This document shows, in pieces, positions 29,623-38,562 of a DNA stretch of 64,000 nt; positions within the stretch are counted from its first letter, which is position 1, and each line of letters begins with the position of its first letter. The stretch lies in contig NZ_QYRP01000002.1 in assembly GCF_003600895.1 (NCBI RefSeq), positions 992,001-1,056,000 of the forward strand. Direction: 5' to 3'. Both the position numbers and the translations under genes were made by a program. This stretch comes from Nocardioides cavernaquae (lineage in GTDB: Bacteria > Actinomycetota > Actinomycetes > Propionibacteriales > Nocardioidaceae). The notes below the pieces were generated by a model. That model did no database searches. It saw only the letters and a list, made by a program, of their open reading frames with translations, and had not been told where the DNA came from.

Positions 29623-30390
29623 TCAGGCGAAGGTCCAGAGCATCAGCTGCCCCGGCTCGATCACCGTCATGTCGAGCCCTCGGCCCGCCAGCCGGACCGC
29701 GTCGCCCTCGCCGAGACGCAGCCCCCCGTCGGTGCCGACCGCGAGCGGACGGGAAGCATCAGGACGGGACTCGACATCGAGCAACACCGCGCCCGTCGCC
29801 ACGAACAGGTGAGCGTGCGGCACGTCGGGAACCACGAGCGGCGCGCCCGGCACGACGTCGGCGACCCAGAGCGTGGCGCCCCGGCTGCCGATCGGCAGCG
29901 CATCACCGCCACCCGCACCACCGCCACCCGCATCACCGCCACCCGCGCCGGCCGCGACCGCCGTCCAGCCCGGCCCCGGCGACACGTCGGCCGCCGCATA
30001 GCGCGGAGCAGCGCCCCACGAGTCCGGCCGCACCCAGGTCTGCACGAAGCGGGTGACACCCGCGCCGGGCTCCGCCCTCTCTGCGTGCACGATGCCCGTG
30101 CCCGCCGACATGACCTGGAGCTGACCCGGCACGATCACGCCAGCACGGCCCGAGGAGTCCGAGTGCGCCAGCGCTCCCGACAGCACCCAGGTCACGATCT
30201 CCATCTCCTGGTGCGGGTGATCGGGATAGCCCGCACCCGGCTGCAGCAGGTCGTCGTTGTGGCTGACCAGCAGGCCGAAGCCGAGGTTGGCCGGGTCGTA
30301 GTGCGGGCCGAAGGAGAACGAGTGCCGGGTCACCCGGCCCTGCTCGACGGTGACGAACCGTTCGCCCGCACGGCGCACCTCGATGCTCAT
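29623..30390 (-). CDS. Pirin family protein (bicupin)
   Basis: This 255-residue cupin protein has the pirin metal-binding set in PDHPHQEMEIVTWVLSGAL (two His and a Glu) and the GTGIVHAERAE segment with the third His. Length matches YhaK/pirin proteins, some of which act as quercetinase-like oxygenases while others are of unknown function. Between the two cupin halves (about 145-165) lies a Gly-rich insertion encoded by three in-frame copies of a 15-base unit (29902-29946), which looks recently expanded. The gene is alone, convergent with fadH and 27 bases downstream of the diacylglycerol kinase gene on the same strand. Confidence 0.9.
   Translation of the reverse strand: MSIEVRRAGERFVTVEQGRVTRHSFSFGPHYDPANLGFGLLVSHNDDLLQPGAGYPDHPHQEMEIVTWVLSGALAHSDSSGRAGVIVPGQLQVMSAGTGIVHAERAEPGAGVTRFVQTWVRPDSWGAAPRYAAADVSPGPGWTAVAAGAGGGDAGGGGAGGGDALPIGSRGATLWVADVVPGAPLVVPDVPHAHLFVATGAVLLDVESRPDASRPLAVGTDGGLRLGEGDAVRLAGRGLDMTVIEPGQLMLWTFA
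29902..29946 (+). repeat. Three 15-base tandem units inside the pirin gene
   Basis: ATCACCGCCACCCGC occurs at 29902-29916 and 29932-29946, with a one-base variant at 29917-29931. Read on the coding strand it adds a repeated five-residue Gly-rich unit, keeping frame, so copy-number change would leave the protein intact. Confidence 0.85.
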
Positions 30391-30417
30391 GTCTCCATTC
30401 TCCCCGCACGCCGGCGC

Positions 30418-31356
30418 TCAGACCGGCAGCAGCACCCGGAGTGCGCCGGGGACGACCTCGATCCGCGCCGGCGGATCCGTCAGGCCGGGCAGACGGCCGA
30501 GCGGTTCGCCGTCGCCACCCATCGGCACCGACGGCACCCCGCTGATCTCGATGACCCGGCCGCGCAGGACGGTGACCTCGTCGAGGGCGACGTGCCGGCC
30601 GTCGTACACCTTCGGCATGGCGCGGATCAGTCGGCCACGCGATCCGGCAGCGATGACCACGACGTCGAGCAGGCCATCGGTGAGCGAGGCATCAGGCGCG
30701 ATCTTCATGCCGGCGCCGTAGTACGCCGAGTTGGCCACGACGACGGTGGCCGCGTCGGCCGTGAGCACCTCGCCGTCGATGCTCACGCGGACCCGCGTGG
30801 GGGTGTAGGACGCGAGCGAGCGCACCGCGGCGACCTGGTACTGCAGCGCGCGGGGTGTCCACCGCATCCGCTCGACCATCTCGGCGGCGATGGCGTCGAC
30901 GCCCGAGTAGACCGAGCCTGCGACGAGCTGGCGCGGCCGGTCGCCGACGGTGCACGAGATCAGGTCCAGGCTGCGCACGGCGCCGGCGGCGAGCACCGTC
31001 GCCAGCCCGTGTGCGTCGGATGGCAGCGCCAGCATCCGCGCGAAGTCGTTGCCGCGCCCCGTCGGGACCACCCCCAGGGTGCCGCCGCACCTGGACACCA
31101 GGCCTGCGAGCGAGGCAAGGGTGCCGTCACCACCGACCGATACGACCACGTCGCCGCGGGCAACGGTCGCCGCGACCAGTGCGGCGCTGGCCTCCACTCC
31201 CGAGGAGAGGTGGACCTCGGCGGCGTGACCGCCGGCCCTCAGGATCTGGGCAATCACCTCGGCAAGCTCGCGTCCACCACCTCGTCCGCGACCCCGTCCG
31301 GCGCCACCTGCACGCGGATTGACGAGGAAGGAGTACGCAGTCACGGACGACAGCAT
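30418..31356 (-). CDS. Diacylglycerol/sphingosine kinase-like lipid kinase
   Basis: This 312-residue protein carries the DAGK catalytic domain. The first strand AYSFLVNPRAGG is followed by the nucleotide-binding signature VVSVGGDGTLASLAGL (about 95-110) and the GVVPTGRGNDFARML motif. The C-terminal beta domain includes ATVVVANSAYYGAGMKIAPDASLTDG (two adjacent conserved segments). It transfers phosphate from ATP to a membrane lipid such as diacylglycerol. The Gly/Arg-rich loop near residue 20 is unusual low complexity. The ATG at 31356 is used; a GTG five codons later is also possible. It is divergent from the LuxR/AAA regulator. Confidence 0.9.
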   Translation of the reverse strand: MLSSVTAYSFLVNPRAGGAGRGRGRGGGRELAEVIAQILRAGGHAAEVHLSSGVEASAALVAATVARGDVVVSVGGDGTLASLAGLVSRCGGTLGVVPTGRGNDFARMLALPSDAHGLATVLAAGAVRSLDLISCTVGDRPRQLVAGSVYSGVDAIAAEMVERMRWTPRALQYQVAAVRSLASYTPTRVRVSIDGEVLTADAATVVVANSAYYGAGMKIAPDASLTDGLLDVVVIAAGSRGRLIRAMPKVYDGRHVALDEVTVLRGRVIEISGVPSVPMGGDGEPLGRLPGLTDPPARIEVVPGALRVLLPV

Positions 31357-31464
31357 GCCGCGATCCGGGCCGATTCGCGCCGCAGAGGACTACTTTTGCC
31401 CCAGTAGTCACACATTTCGGACATTGTTGAGACAGGCCAAGCAACACGGTCGTAACGTCGAAGG

Positions 31465-34206
31465 ATGCAGTCCCGCATGGTGGAGCGGGACGCGGAGTTG
31501 GCTATTCTCGGCAAGCTCATTGACCGCGCCGGTGTTGGCCGCGGGGGCTTGGTGGCGTTCGACGCGCCCGCTGGGATGGGTAAGTCCAGGATGCTCTGGC
31601 AAGCCCGTGAAATGGCCGCGCAGGCCGGGTGGAGAACCCTGGACGCGCGGTGCAGCCCCATGAGCCCGAGCATCGGGTTCGGAGTACTTCGTGACTGGTT
31701 CGGCCTGCTTGCACACCGTGCAGGGCTGGGCGTGCATCCCTTCGACGGACCCGGCCAGGCGCTCGCCGAGGTGGTCGACGGAGGAACCAGGCAGCTCGGC
31801 GACCTCGTCTACGGCGCACGCTGGGTCATTGAGGAGCTCACCGCCGAGCGGCCGCTGCTGGTGACGGTGGACGACCTCCAGTGGGCTGACTCCGGCTCCC
31901 TCCAGGTCCTCGACCTCCTCGCGCCGGCCCTGGAACAGCTGCCCTGCCTCTTCGTGTACGCCGTGCGCAGCGGCGAGCTGAGCGCCGAACCGGAGGAGCT
32001 GGCCCGGATCCGCGAGGTGAGTGACGTGATCACGCCCGCCGCGCTCTCGCCATCGGGCGTCGCGGCCGTGATCGAGGCGCAGGGCGGGGACATCGGTCTG
32101 GCTGCAGCGATCCACACGGCGACCGGCGGCGTACCTCTCTTCGTCAACGAGGTGATCGCAGGCGGCGGCGTCGACATCCCCGAGTCACTCGTCGGGTCGA
32201 TCGCCGGAAGGCTCGCGAGGCTCTCCCCGACTGCGCTGGCCACCGCACATGCGGTGGCCGTCCTCGGCAGCGAGGCGTCGATCGCGACCGTCGCCGAGCT
32301 GAACCTCATGGCGCCCGACGCCGTTGCGCACGACCTGGGACTGCTCACCGCAGCGCAGCTCGTCACGCGCGACGGAGGGCACCTGCACCCCCGTCACCCG
32401 CTGGTCGGCGAGGCCCTGCTCGCCGGGATGACCGCCACCGAGACCGCAGACCTGCACCGGCGGGCAGCCGCGGTCCTCCGGCGTCACGGCGCCGCCCGGA
32501 TCATCGTGGCCGGCCACCTGCTGCTGACCACGCCGGGCAGCGATCCCGACGTACGCGCCCGGCTTGCCGAGCAGGGCCGCCACGCGTTGGCGGCCGGAGC
32601 ACCCGAGCGCGCCCACCGCTATCTCGAGCGCGCGCTCGCCGAGGGGCCGGTCACCGCCAACGAGATCCCGCTGCTGTCCCGGCACGCCATTGCGCTGACC
32701 GGCCTGGGCGAGATCGACGCCGCCCTCGCCTCGTGGGAGCGCGCGTCGTCGCTCACCGACGACCCGGACGTCATCGCGTCCCTGCGCTCCTCCTCGGGCG
32801 ACGCACTGCTGATGGCCGGGCGGCACAACCAGGCGCAGCGCGCGTTCGGATCGCTGCCCGACGCAGGCCCCGCGACCAGCCCGGGTGCCCAGCGCCTGGC
32901 CAGCCGCATGGTCTTCGCGGGAATCCTCACGGGCATGCCGGCCGCGGAGCTCCGGCAGCAGTGCGACCGGGTGCTCGGCCAGCCGGACGAAGCGACCACC
33001 AGCGAGGACCGGCTCGCGCTCGCCGCCTCGGCCGCCGTCGGCGTCGTGTCGTGCCAGCCCTCGGCGGAGGTCCGCACGCTGGCGATGCGGGCGGCTGGCG
33101 AGGGCGCCCTGCTCGACGCGGAGACGGTCGACGGGACAGCCGTCTTCATGGTCGCCTGCTCGCTGGCCTGGTCGTCAGCGCTCCATGAGGCCGACAGCCT
33201 GCTCGACACCGCACTCGAGACCGCGCGCACCCGCGGCTCCGTGCTCCACTTCGCCAACGCGGCCGCCTGCCGCGGCCTGGTCCGGGCCCGGATGGGGCTC
33301 GCCGTCGAGGCGACCGCCGACCTCGAGTCGGCTCTCGAGCAACGCGCCCACGGCTGGAACGCCGGGCTCGCGATGCTGCTGGCCAACCTCGTCGAGTGCC
33401 GTATCGCGCGCGGCGAGCTCGACCGCGCGATCCAGCACCGTGGCAGCCTCGAGTCGTTCGCCCACACGCGCGGGATCTCCGGCGCGTTCGCCAGCTCCGC
33501 GCTCGCCGACCTCGCCGAGGCGCACGGCGATCACGAGACCGCTGCGCGGCTGTACGCCGAGGTGGGCCGACTGGTTGCCGAACGGATGGACAACCCGGCG
33601 GTGCTCCCCTGGCGCGCCGGCCGGGCGCTGGCCCTGATCCGGCTCGGCGAGGGCCGCGAGGCCGCAGCGCTGGCGCAGGAGAACCTGGTGCGCGCCGAGG
33701 CGTTCGGCGCGGCGTACACGACAGCGCAGGCGCTGCGCACGGTCGCGGCCGTCGACCCGACCTGCGACCGGGTCCGGATGTTGCGCCGGGCGCTGGGCCA
33801 CCTCGCCGGTGTGCCGGCCGGGCGCCTCGAGGCCCAGGTGGCCACGGACCTCGCCGGCATGCTGATCCTGCTCGAGGGTCCACCGTCGACCGTCGAGGCG
33901 GTCGCGCTGCTGCGCCGGGCAGAGACCTGGGCGCAGGGCCACGAGCTCCGGCCGCTCGCGGAGCGGGTGCAGCGGCTGCTCGCTCGCGTCGGCGAGGTGC
34001 CTCACCGCACCGACGCGGATGCTCTTGCCCTGCTCACCCCGTCCGAGCGGCGCGTGGCCAACCTGGCTGCGACCGGGCGCAGCAACCGGCAGATCGCCCA
34101 GGAGCTCTTCGTGACCGTGAAGGCGGTCGAGTGGCACCTGTCCAACGTCTACCGCAAGCTCGGCATCCGGAGCCGCACGCGGCTGCCAGCGCTGCTGTCG
34201 GACTAG
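31465..34206 (+). CDS. LuxR family regulator with AAA ATPase domain (LAL/MalT-like)
   Basis: This is a 913-residue regulator. The N-terminal AAA domain has Walker A APAGMGKSR (about 34-42) and Walker B LLVTVDDLQWAD (about 131-142). A long helical TPR-like region with Ala/Leu/Glu repeats (about 330-840) follows, and then a C-terminal LuxR DNA-binding domain with LTPSERRVANLAATGRSNRQ and a recognition helix ending TVKAVEWHLSNVYRKL. The order matches LAL-type regulators that read a ligand through the TPR part. The start is ATG at 31465; another ATG four codons later is possible. Its stop shares bases with the convergent zwf stop. Target genes are not visible. Confidence 0.93.
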   Translation: MQSRMVERDAELAILGKLIDRAGVGRGGLVAFDAPAGMGKSRMLWQAREMAAQAGWRTLDARCSPMSPSIGFGVLRDWFGLLAHRAGLGVHPFDGPGQALAEVVDGGTRQLGDLVYGARWVIEELTAERPLLVTVDDLQWADSGSLQVLDLLAPALEQLPCLFVYAVRSGELSAEPEELARIREVSDVITPAALSPSGVAAVIEAQGGDIGLAAAIHTATGGVPLFVNEVIAGGGVDIPESLVGSIAGRLARLSPTALATAHAVAVLGSEASIATVAELNLMAPDAVAHDLGLLTAAQLVTRDGGHLHPRHPLVGEALLAGMTATETADLHRRAAAVLRRHGAARIIVAGHLLLTTPGSDPDVRARLAEQGRHALAAGAPERAHRYLERALAEGPVTANEIPLLSRHAIALTGLGEIDAALASWERASSLTDDPDVIASLRSSSGDALLMAGRHNQAQRAFGSLPDAGPATSPGAQRLASRMVFAGILTGMPAAELRQQCDRVLGQPDEATTSEDRLALAASAAVGVVSCQPSAEVRTLAMRAAGEGALLDAETVDGTAVFMVACSLAWSSALHEADSLLDTALETARTRGSVLHFANAAACRGLVRARMGLAVEATADLESALEQRAHGWNAGLAMLLANLVECRIARGELDRAIQHRGSLESFAHTRGISGAFASSALADLAEAHGDHETAARLYAEVGRLVAERMDNPAVLPWRAGRALALIRLGEGREAAALAQENLVRAEAFGAAYTTAQALRTVAAVDPTCDRVRMLRRALGHLAGVPAGRLEAQVATDLAGMLILLEGPPSTVEAVALLRRAETWAQGHELRPLAERVQRLLARVGEVPHRTDADALALLTPSERRVANLAATGRSNRQIAQELFVTVKAVEWHLSNVYRKLGIRSRTRLPALLSD

Positions 34207-35657
34207 CCGTTGTCGGCCTGGGTGGGCCGCCACTTGCGCTCGAACGGCAGCCGCCAGGCGAACGGCGCGATCAGCGCGTGGATCTGGTTGGGGCCCCACG
34301 AGCCGGGCGAGTAGCGGCGCACCGGCGGCGGGTTGTCGAGCAGGGGCTGCGAGATCTCCCAGAGCCGCTCGACGCCGTCGGCCGTGGTGAACAGCGTGTG
34401 GTTGCCCTTGACCGCCTCGAGGATCAGCCGCTCGTAGGCTTCCAGGATCGAGCCCGCCCAGTCGGTGTCCTCCATGGCGAACTGCATCGAGAGCTTCTGC
34501 AGCCGGAACCCGGGACCCGGGCGCTTGCCGTAGAACGACAGCGACATCTTCGACTTGTCCGACAGGTCGAAGGTCAGGTGGTCGGGGCCGTCGTCGCCGA
34601 TGCCGGAACCCTCGGGGAACATCGACTTCGGAGGCTCCTTGAAAGCGATCGAGATGATCCGCTGGCCCTCGGCGAGCTTCTTGCCCGTGCGCAGGTAGAA
34701 CGGCACGTCCGCCCAGCGCCAGTTGTCGATGAAACACTTGAGCGCGATGAAGGTCTCGGTCTCGGACTCGGGTGCCACGCCAGGCTCGGCGCGGTAGCCG
34801 TCGTACTGACCGCGTACGACGTTGTGCGGGTCCAGCGGCAGCATCGACCGGAAGACCTTGTTCTTCTCCTCGGTGATCGACTGCGGGTCGAGGGCGGTCG
34901 GCACCTCCATCGCGGCGAACGCCATCACCTGGAAGAGGTGGGTGACCACCATGTCGCGGTAGGCGCCGGTGCCCTCGTAGAAGCCGGCCCGGCCCTCGAG
35001 CCCGAGCGCCTCGGGGATGTCGATCTGGACGTGGTCGATGAAGTTGCGGTGCCAGATCGGCTCGAAGAGACCGTTGGCGAAGCGCAGCGCCAGGATGTTG
35101 AGCGCCGCCTCCTTGCCGAGGAAGTGGTCGATGCGGAAGATCTGGGTCTCGTCGAAGACCTCGTGGATCGAGGCGTTCAGTGCCCGGGCGCTCTCGAGGT
35201 CGGTGCCGAACGGCTTCTCCATGATGATCCGGCTGCCCTCGACCAGCTCGGCATCACGCAGCGTCTCGACGACGGCGAGCGCGGCTTTCGGCGGCACCGA
35301 CAGGTAGTGCAGTCGCTGCCGGGGCTGGTCGAGACCTTCCTCGGCCTCGGCCACCCCTGCCTTGAGCTCATCGACCCCGGAGTCCGCCCAGAAGAGGTGC
35401 TTGGCGAACTCGTTGAACTCCTTCTTGTCCGCCGCGTCGTCACTGAATTCCTCGATGGCCGCGCGCGCCATCTCGACGAACGAGTCGCGGTCGTGGTCGT
35501 GAAGGGCGGTGCCGACGACCTTCAGGTCGGGCAGGAGGCCCGAGCGCCACAGGTGCAGCAGCCCGGGCAGGAGCTTGCGTCGCGCCAGGTCGCCGGTCGC
35601 GCCGAAGAGCACGACGGTGGTGGGCGGTCCGGGGGTGCCTTCAGCGTGGGCTGCCAT
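34203..35657 (-). CDS. zwf: Glucose-6-phosphate dehydrogenase
   Basis: This 484-residue enzyme catalyses oxidation of glucose 6-phosphate with NADP in the pentose phosphate pathway. The N-terminal nucleotide fold is VVLFGATGDLARRKLLPGLL, EKPFGTDLESA follows, and the substrate signature RIDHFLGKEAALN is at about 176-188. Length and ending (WRLPFERKWRPTQADNG) are normal. ATG at 35657 (MAAHAEGTPG) was chosen because the family begins at the next residues and no ribosome site supports the longer reading. It is a stand-alone zwf rather than part of the usual tal-zwf-opcA group. It follows the MFS gene by 26 bases on the same strand and ends inside the LuxR stop. Confidence 0.95.
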   Translation of the reverse strand: MAAHAEGTPGPPTTVVLFGATGDLARRKLLPGLLHLWRSGLLPDLKVVGTALHDHDRDSFVEMARAAIEEFSDDAADKKEFNEFAKHLFWADSGVDELKAGVAEAEEGLDQPRQRLHYLSVPPKAALAVVETLRDAELVEGSRIIMEKPFGTDLESARALNASIHEVFDETQIFRIDHFLGKEAALNILALRFANGLFEPIWHRNFIDHVQIDIPEALGLEGRAGFYEGTGAYRDMVVTHLFQVMAFAAMEVPTALDPQSITEEKNKVFRSMLPLDPHNVVRGQYDGYRAEPGVAPESETETFIALKCFIDNWRWADVPFYLRTGKKLAEGQRIISIAFKEPPKSMFPEGSGIGDDGPDHLTFDLSDKSKMSLSFYGKRPGPGFRLQKLSMQFAMEDTDWAGSILEAYERLILEAVKGNHTLFTTADGVERLWEISQPLLDNPPPVRRYSPGSWGPNQIHALIAPFAWRLPFERKWRPTQADNG

Positions 35658-35683
35658 GGCGGCAACCCTAGTCGCCGCGGTTG

Positions 35684-36871
35684 TTACCGCCCAGTGTTCG
35701 GGCACCGGGGTTCGGGCTCCAGCCTTGCCGCGAGCCATCCGATCGCGGCCATGGCCAGCGCGACCAGGGAGGCCAGCACGAAGGCGCCCTGCCAGCCGCG
35801 GTGGTCGATCGCGATGCCGGCCAGGGGCGCACCGACCGCCGACCCCACGGTGAACGCGACACCGTGCCAGCCCATGACCTCACCCAGGACGCTCGCCGGA
35901 ACGATCCGGCTCAGGGTGTCGGCCGTCGCGGTGATGGTCGGCGCGCAGAAGATCCCGCAGACGAACAGCAGGGCGGCGAGCTGCAACCGGTCCGTGGCCA
36001 GGGCCACCGGGACAGTGGTCGCGGCAAGCAGGCCCAGCAGCACGAAGACCGACACCGTCCGGTGCATGGCGCCGTAGACCAGCGCGCCGATCGCCGAACC
36101 GAGGCCCCACACGGCGAGCACCCACCCGATGGAGGAAGGATGCTCCATCGCTCGGAGGGCTGCGACGACGCCGAGGTCGGTCGCGGTCAGGACGATGGTG
36201 GCTGCGGCACCACAGATCAGGACCGCGACGACGGTCGGGCTCCACCAGCCGCGCACGCGCCCGATCGCGGGCACCAGTCCCGCTGCGGCCGGCGCGACGA
36301 GCGGCGGGTTGACCACGAAGAGCAGCACGCCCCCGAGCACGCCGACCATCTGGAAGCCGAGCAGGGACCACTCGGTGCCGATCCAGGTCGCCACGAGGAC
36401 GCCGAGAACCGGCCCGATCATGAACGAGATCTCGGTGGCGAGGGCATCGAGCGAGAGTGCAGCGGTGCGGTGCTCGTCGTCCACGGACGCGATCAGCGAC
36501 TGCCGCACGATCGAGAAGGTGGGCACGGTCGCCAGCCCGCTGACGACCACGAGCGGCAACAGCACCGCATACTCGACGAAGGGGGCGACGGACCAGACCG
36601 CGAGGAGTACGACGAGCTGCGGGGCGACCGTCGCCCGTAGCCCGATCCGGTCGAGCATCCGACCCCGCCAGGGCCCGGCGACGGCCAGCGCGATCGTGCT
36701 CAGGGTGGTGACCAGACCCGCCTCGGAGTAGCTCCGGTCGAGCCCGCCCACGACGTGCAGGGTGAGCACGATCATCGAGGCCCACAGCGGGACCCGGATC
36801 ACGAAACCGAGGAGGAGCACCGCGCGGACCCGATCCGTGCCGAGCACTGCCCGGTATGCCGCGATTCCCAC
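35684..36871 (-). CDS. MFS transporter
   Basis: This 395-residue membrane protein has about twelve hydrophobic segments, for example VLLLGFVIRVPLWASMIVL, VVLLAVWSVAPFVEYAVLL and FVLLGLLAATTVPVALA. Loop 2-3 carries GPWRGRMLDRIGLRA, the MFS A-like motif with charged ends. It resembles the drug/metabolite exporter group but the substrate is not evident. It is encoded upstream of zwf on the same strand and divergent from the exported nuclease-fold gene. A hairpin lies between the divergent starts. The first residues MGIAAYRAVLGTDRVRAVLL look like a normal N-terminus. Confidence 0.9.
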   Translation of the reverse strand: MGIAAYRAVLGTDRVRAVLLLGFVIRVPLWASMIVLTLHVVGGLDRSYSEAGLVTTLSTIALAVAGPWRGRMLDRIGLRATVAPQLVVLLAVWSVAPFVEYAVLLPLVVVSGLATVPTFSIVRQSLIASVDDEHRTAALSLDALATEISFMIGPVLGVLVATWIGTEWSLLGFQMVGVLGGVLLFVVNPPLVAPAAAGLVPAIGRVRGWWSPTVVAVLICGAAATIVLTATDLGVVAALRAMEHPSSIGWVLAVWGLGSAIGALVYGAMHRTVSVFVLLGLLAATTVPVALATDRLQLAALLFVCGIFCAPTITATADTLSRIVPASVLGEVMGWHGVAFTVGSAVGAPLAGIAIDHRGWQGAFVLASLVALAMAAIGWLAARLEPEPRCPNTGR

Positions 36872-36959
36872 TGGCTCATGATCGCAGGCAAGCGCTTGCA
36901 GTTGCCACGCATTTTCCGGAGCCCGGAGCCCGGAGCGGAGCCGGTCAGGAAATGAAGAA

Positions 36960-36993
36960 GCCCCTCTCGACTCATGGGGTAATCGAGAGGGGC
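36960..36993. promoter_or_regulatory. Hairpin in the divergent region MFS / exported nuclease-fold gene
   Basis: GCCCCTCTCGA (36960-36970) pairs perfectly with TCGAGAGGGGC (36983-36993), loop of 12 bases. It sits between two divergent starts, where a simple terminator is not expected. It may be an attenuator in the leader of the gene at 37056, an end of an unannotated short transcript, or an operator. Confidence 0.5.
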
Positions 36994-37055
36994 AGAGCCA
37001 GCCTAGAACGTGGCGGTCGTCACGTCAATCGCGCTGTCGCACGTATCCTTCGTCC

Positions 37056-38111
37056 GTGCGGAAACCCCCCGAGCTGCTGATCACCCTGGCCCCTCTGATC
37101 GTGATCGCCCTCGTTGCTGTCATCGCGGCACTCGGCTTCGGACTGACCCGCCAGGACGACTCGACGCCGTCGAACGCAGCGTCGGCGACCGTCACCGAGA
37201 CGACTTTCGGCGCGCCCGCCTCGACCCAGACCGGACCCACGGAGCCCGCCGCGCCCGCCGCGCCCGCCATCGTCCGGCCGACCCTGCTCGGCCCTCGCCC
37301 CACCCTGAAGGCCAAGCAGTTCTTCCGGGTCCAGCCGTCGTTCGCGTTCCAGATCGCCACCTTCAACGTCCTCGGAAACAGCCACACCGTCCGCGGTGGC
37401 GACCGCGCGGCGTACGCCGACAGCCGCACGCGGACGGGCTGGGCGGTCGACGCGCTCCGCGGTGCGAGCATCGACGTCGTCGGATTCCAGGAGCTGCAGA
37501 CGCCGCAGTACCTCGCCTTCCGGGCGCGCACAGGCGGCACCTGGGACAGCTGGCCCGGGACCGCGATCGACCGCCTCGACGTCGACAACACCCTGGCGTG
37601 GGACACCTCGATGTTTCGCGCGGTGGAGCGCAAGACCGTGGCGATCCCCTACTTCTTCGGGCGGGCGCGCAACATGCCCTACGTGCTCCTGGAGCACATC
37701 GCCAGCGGCCAGCGCATCTGGGTGGCCAACTTCCACAACCCCGCCCACAAGTACGGCGCGTCCCAGGCGCAGCACCGGCGCGAGGCGACCCGGCGCGAGA
37801 TCAACCTCGCGAACGAGCTGGCGAAGACCGGGTTCCCCGTCTTCTTCACCGGCGACATGAACGAACGCGAGCTCTACTTCTGCCCGCTCACGCAGGGCAC
37901 GACCCTCAAGTCCGCCAGCGGTGGCTCCACCGGTGCGCCGTGCCGTCCTCCGGGGCGCATGCCCGTCGACTGGATCTTCGGATCCGACTCGGTGACGTTC
38001 TCGGGCTACGCCATCGATGAGAGCAAGTGGATGCGCCGCATCACTGACCACCCGCTGGTCCATGCAACCGCGACAGTGCCCGAGCGGCGCATCCCGATCA
38101 AGCAACGCTGA
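37056..38111 (+). CDS. Exported endonuclease/exonuclease/phosphatase-fold protein
   Basis: This 351-residue protein has an N-terminal membrane anchor or signal segment (LLITLAPLIVIALVAVIAAL) and a Ser/Thr/Pro/Ala-rich linker. An EEP-fold catalytic domain covers about 95-350: FQIATFNVLGNSH, VVGFQELQTPQ with the metal-binding Glu, WVANFHNPAHKYG, VFFTGDMNERE with Asp/Asn, and the final ITDHPLVHATA with the catalytic Asp-His. This is the DNase I/sphingomyelinase/inositol-phosphatase superfamily, metal dependent. The substrate outside the cell could be nucleic acid or lipid. The start is GTG at 37056. It ends before a hairpin shared with the small gene on the other strand. Confidence 0.9.
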   Translation: MRKPPELLITLAPLIVIALVAVIAALGFGLTRQDDSTPSNAASATVTETTFGAPASTQTGPTEPAAPAAPAIVRPTLLGPRPTLKAKQFFRVQPSFAFQIATFNVLGNSHTVRGGDRAAYADSRTRTGWAVDALRGASIDVVGFQELQTPQYLAFRARTGGTWDSWPGTAIDRLDVDNTLAWDTSMFRAVERKTVAIPYFFGRARNMPYVLLEHIASGQRIWVANFHNPAHKYGASQAQHRREATRREINLANELAKTGFPVFFTGDMNERELYFCPLTQGTTLKSASGGSTGAPCRPPGRMPVDWIFGSDSVTFSGYAIDESKWMRRITDHPLVHATATVPERRIPIKQR

Positions 38112-38129
38112 CCGCGGCGGAAATGACAT

Positions 38130-38160
38130 CGACCCCGCCCTCGGGGAGGACGGGGTCGAC
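38130..38160. terminator. Bidirectional terminator
   Basis: TCGACCCCG (38130-38138) pairs with CGGGGTCGA (38152-38160), and inside it CCTC pairs with GAGG, giving a nearly continuous stem of 13 pairs with a GGG loop. It lies between the convergent genes at 38111 and 38175. Confidence 0.75.
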
Positions 38161-38174
38161 GAAGCGCGGTCGGG

Positions 38175-38315
38175 TCAGGCAGCGTGGTGCTTGCTCGCCG
38201 GCGCGCCAGGGTGGACGACCACCCACTGGGCGACGAGCCGCTTGCGACCGTCAGCGCCCTTCTTGCGCTTCCAGACCAGCTCGAGGTGTTCCTCGTTTGC
38301 GTGGCTGTCGTTCAT
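38175..38315 (-). CDS. Small basic protein of unknown function (46 residues)
   Basis: This short gene is supported by a full-consensus ribosome site AGGAGGTG seven bases before the ATG at 38315, codon use like its neighbours, and a terminator hairpin after the stop. The product begins MNDSHANEEHLELVWKRKKG and continues with GRKRLVAQWVVVHPGAP, thus acidic-polar then basic. It has no membrane segment and no Cys. It has the look of a one-strand-per-segment DNA- or RNA-binding mini-protein, but I recognise no family. The direct repeat GTTCAC at 38328-38344 lies just upstream. Confidence 0.7.
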   Translation of the reverse strand: MNDSHANEEHLELVWKRKKGADGRKRLVAQWVVVHPGAPASKHHAA

Positions 38316-38327
38316 GTGCCACCTCCT

Positions 38328-38344
38328 GTTCACCGTTTGTTCAC
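38328..38344. repeat. Direct repeat upstream of the small gene
   Basis: GTTCAC at 38328-38333 is repeated at 38339-38344, one helical turn apart, within the 247-base divergent region to the alpha/beta-hydrolase gene. It may be a regulator site. I see nothing else clear in the rest of this region (38345-38562). Confidence 0.35.
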
Positions 38345-38562
38345 TTTGAGTATGACACGGATTTCCGAGGAACACACGCCTTCTAGCGCATCAGTTGGCA
38401 AATCTCCCCCACCCAGGATGCGATTTCGCCTCAAGAACGGTCGAGCCCCTCCACTTTGGCCCATTTCATGGCGCATCGCTGTTTTCTGGAACACCGTGTG
38501 CCACATTTGTCCTCGGCACGCGGCATGTCGCCGCTCGTGCGGTCGCCAGGGAGGCACCACTC

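Noticed and set aside
36952..37075. A possible leader peptide starting ATGAAGAAG over the hairpin.
   Set aside because: The frame continues past the hairpin with no stop or run of one amino acid, and there is no ribosome site; attenuation by a peptide is not supported.
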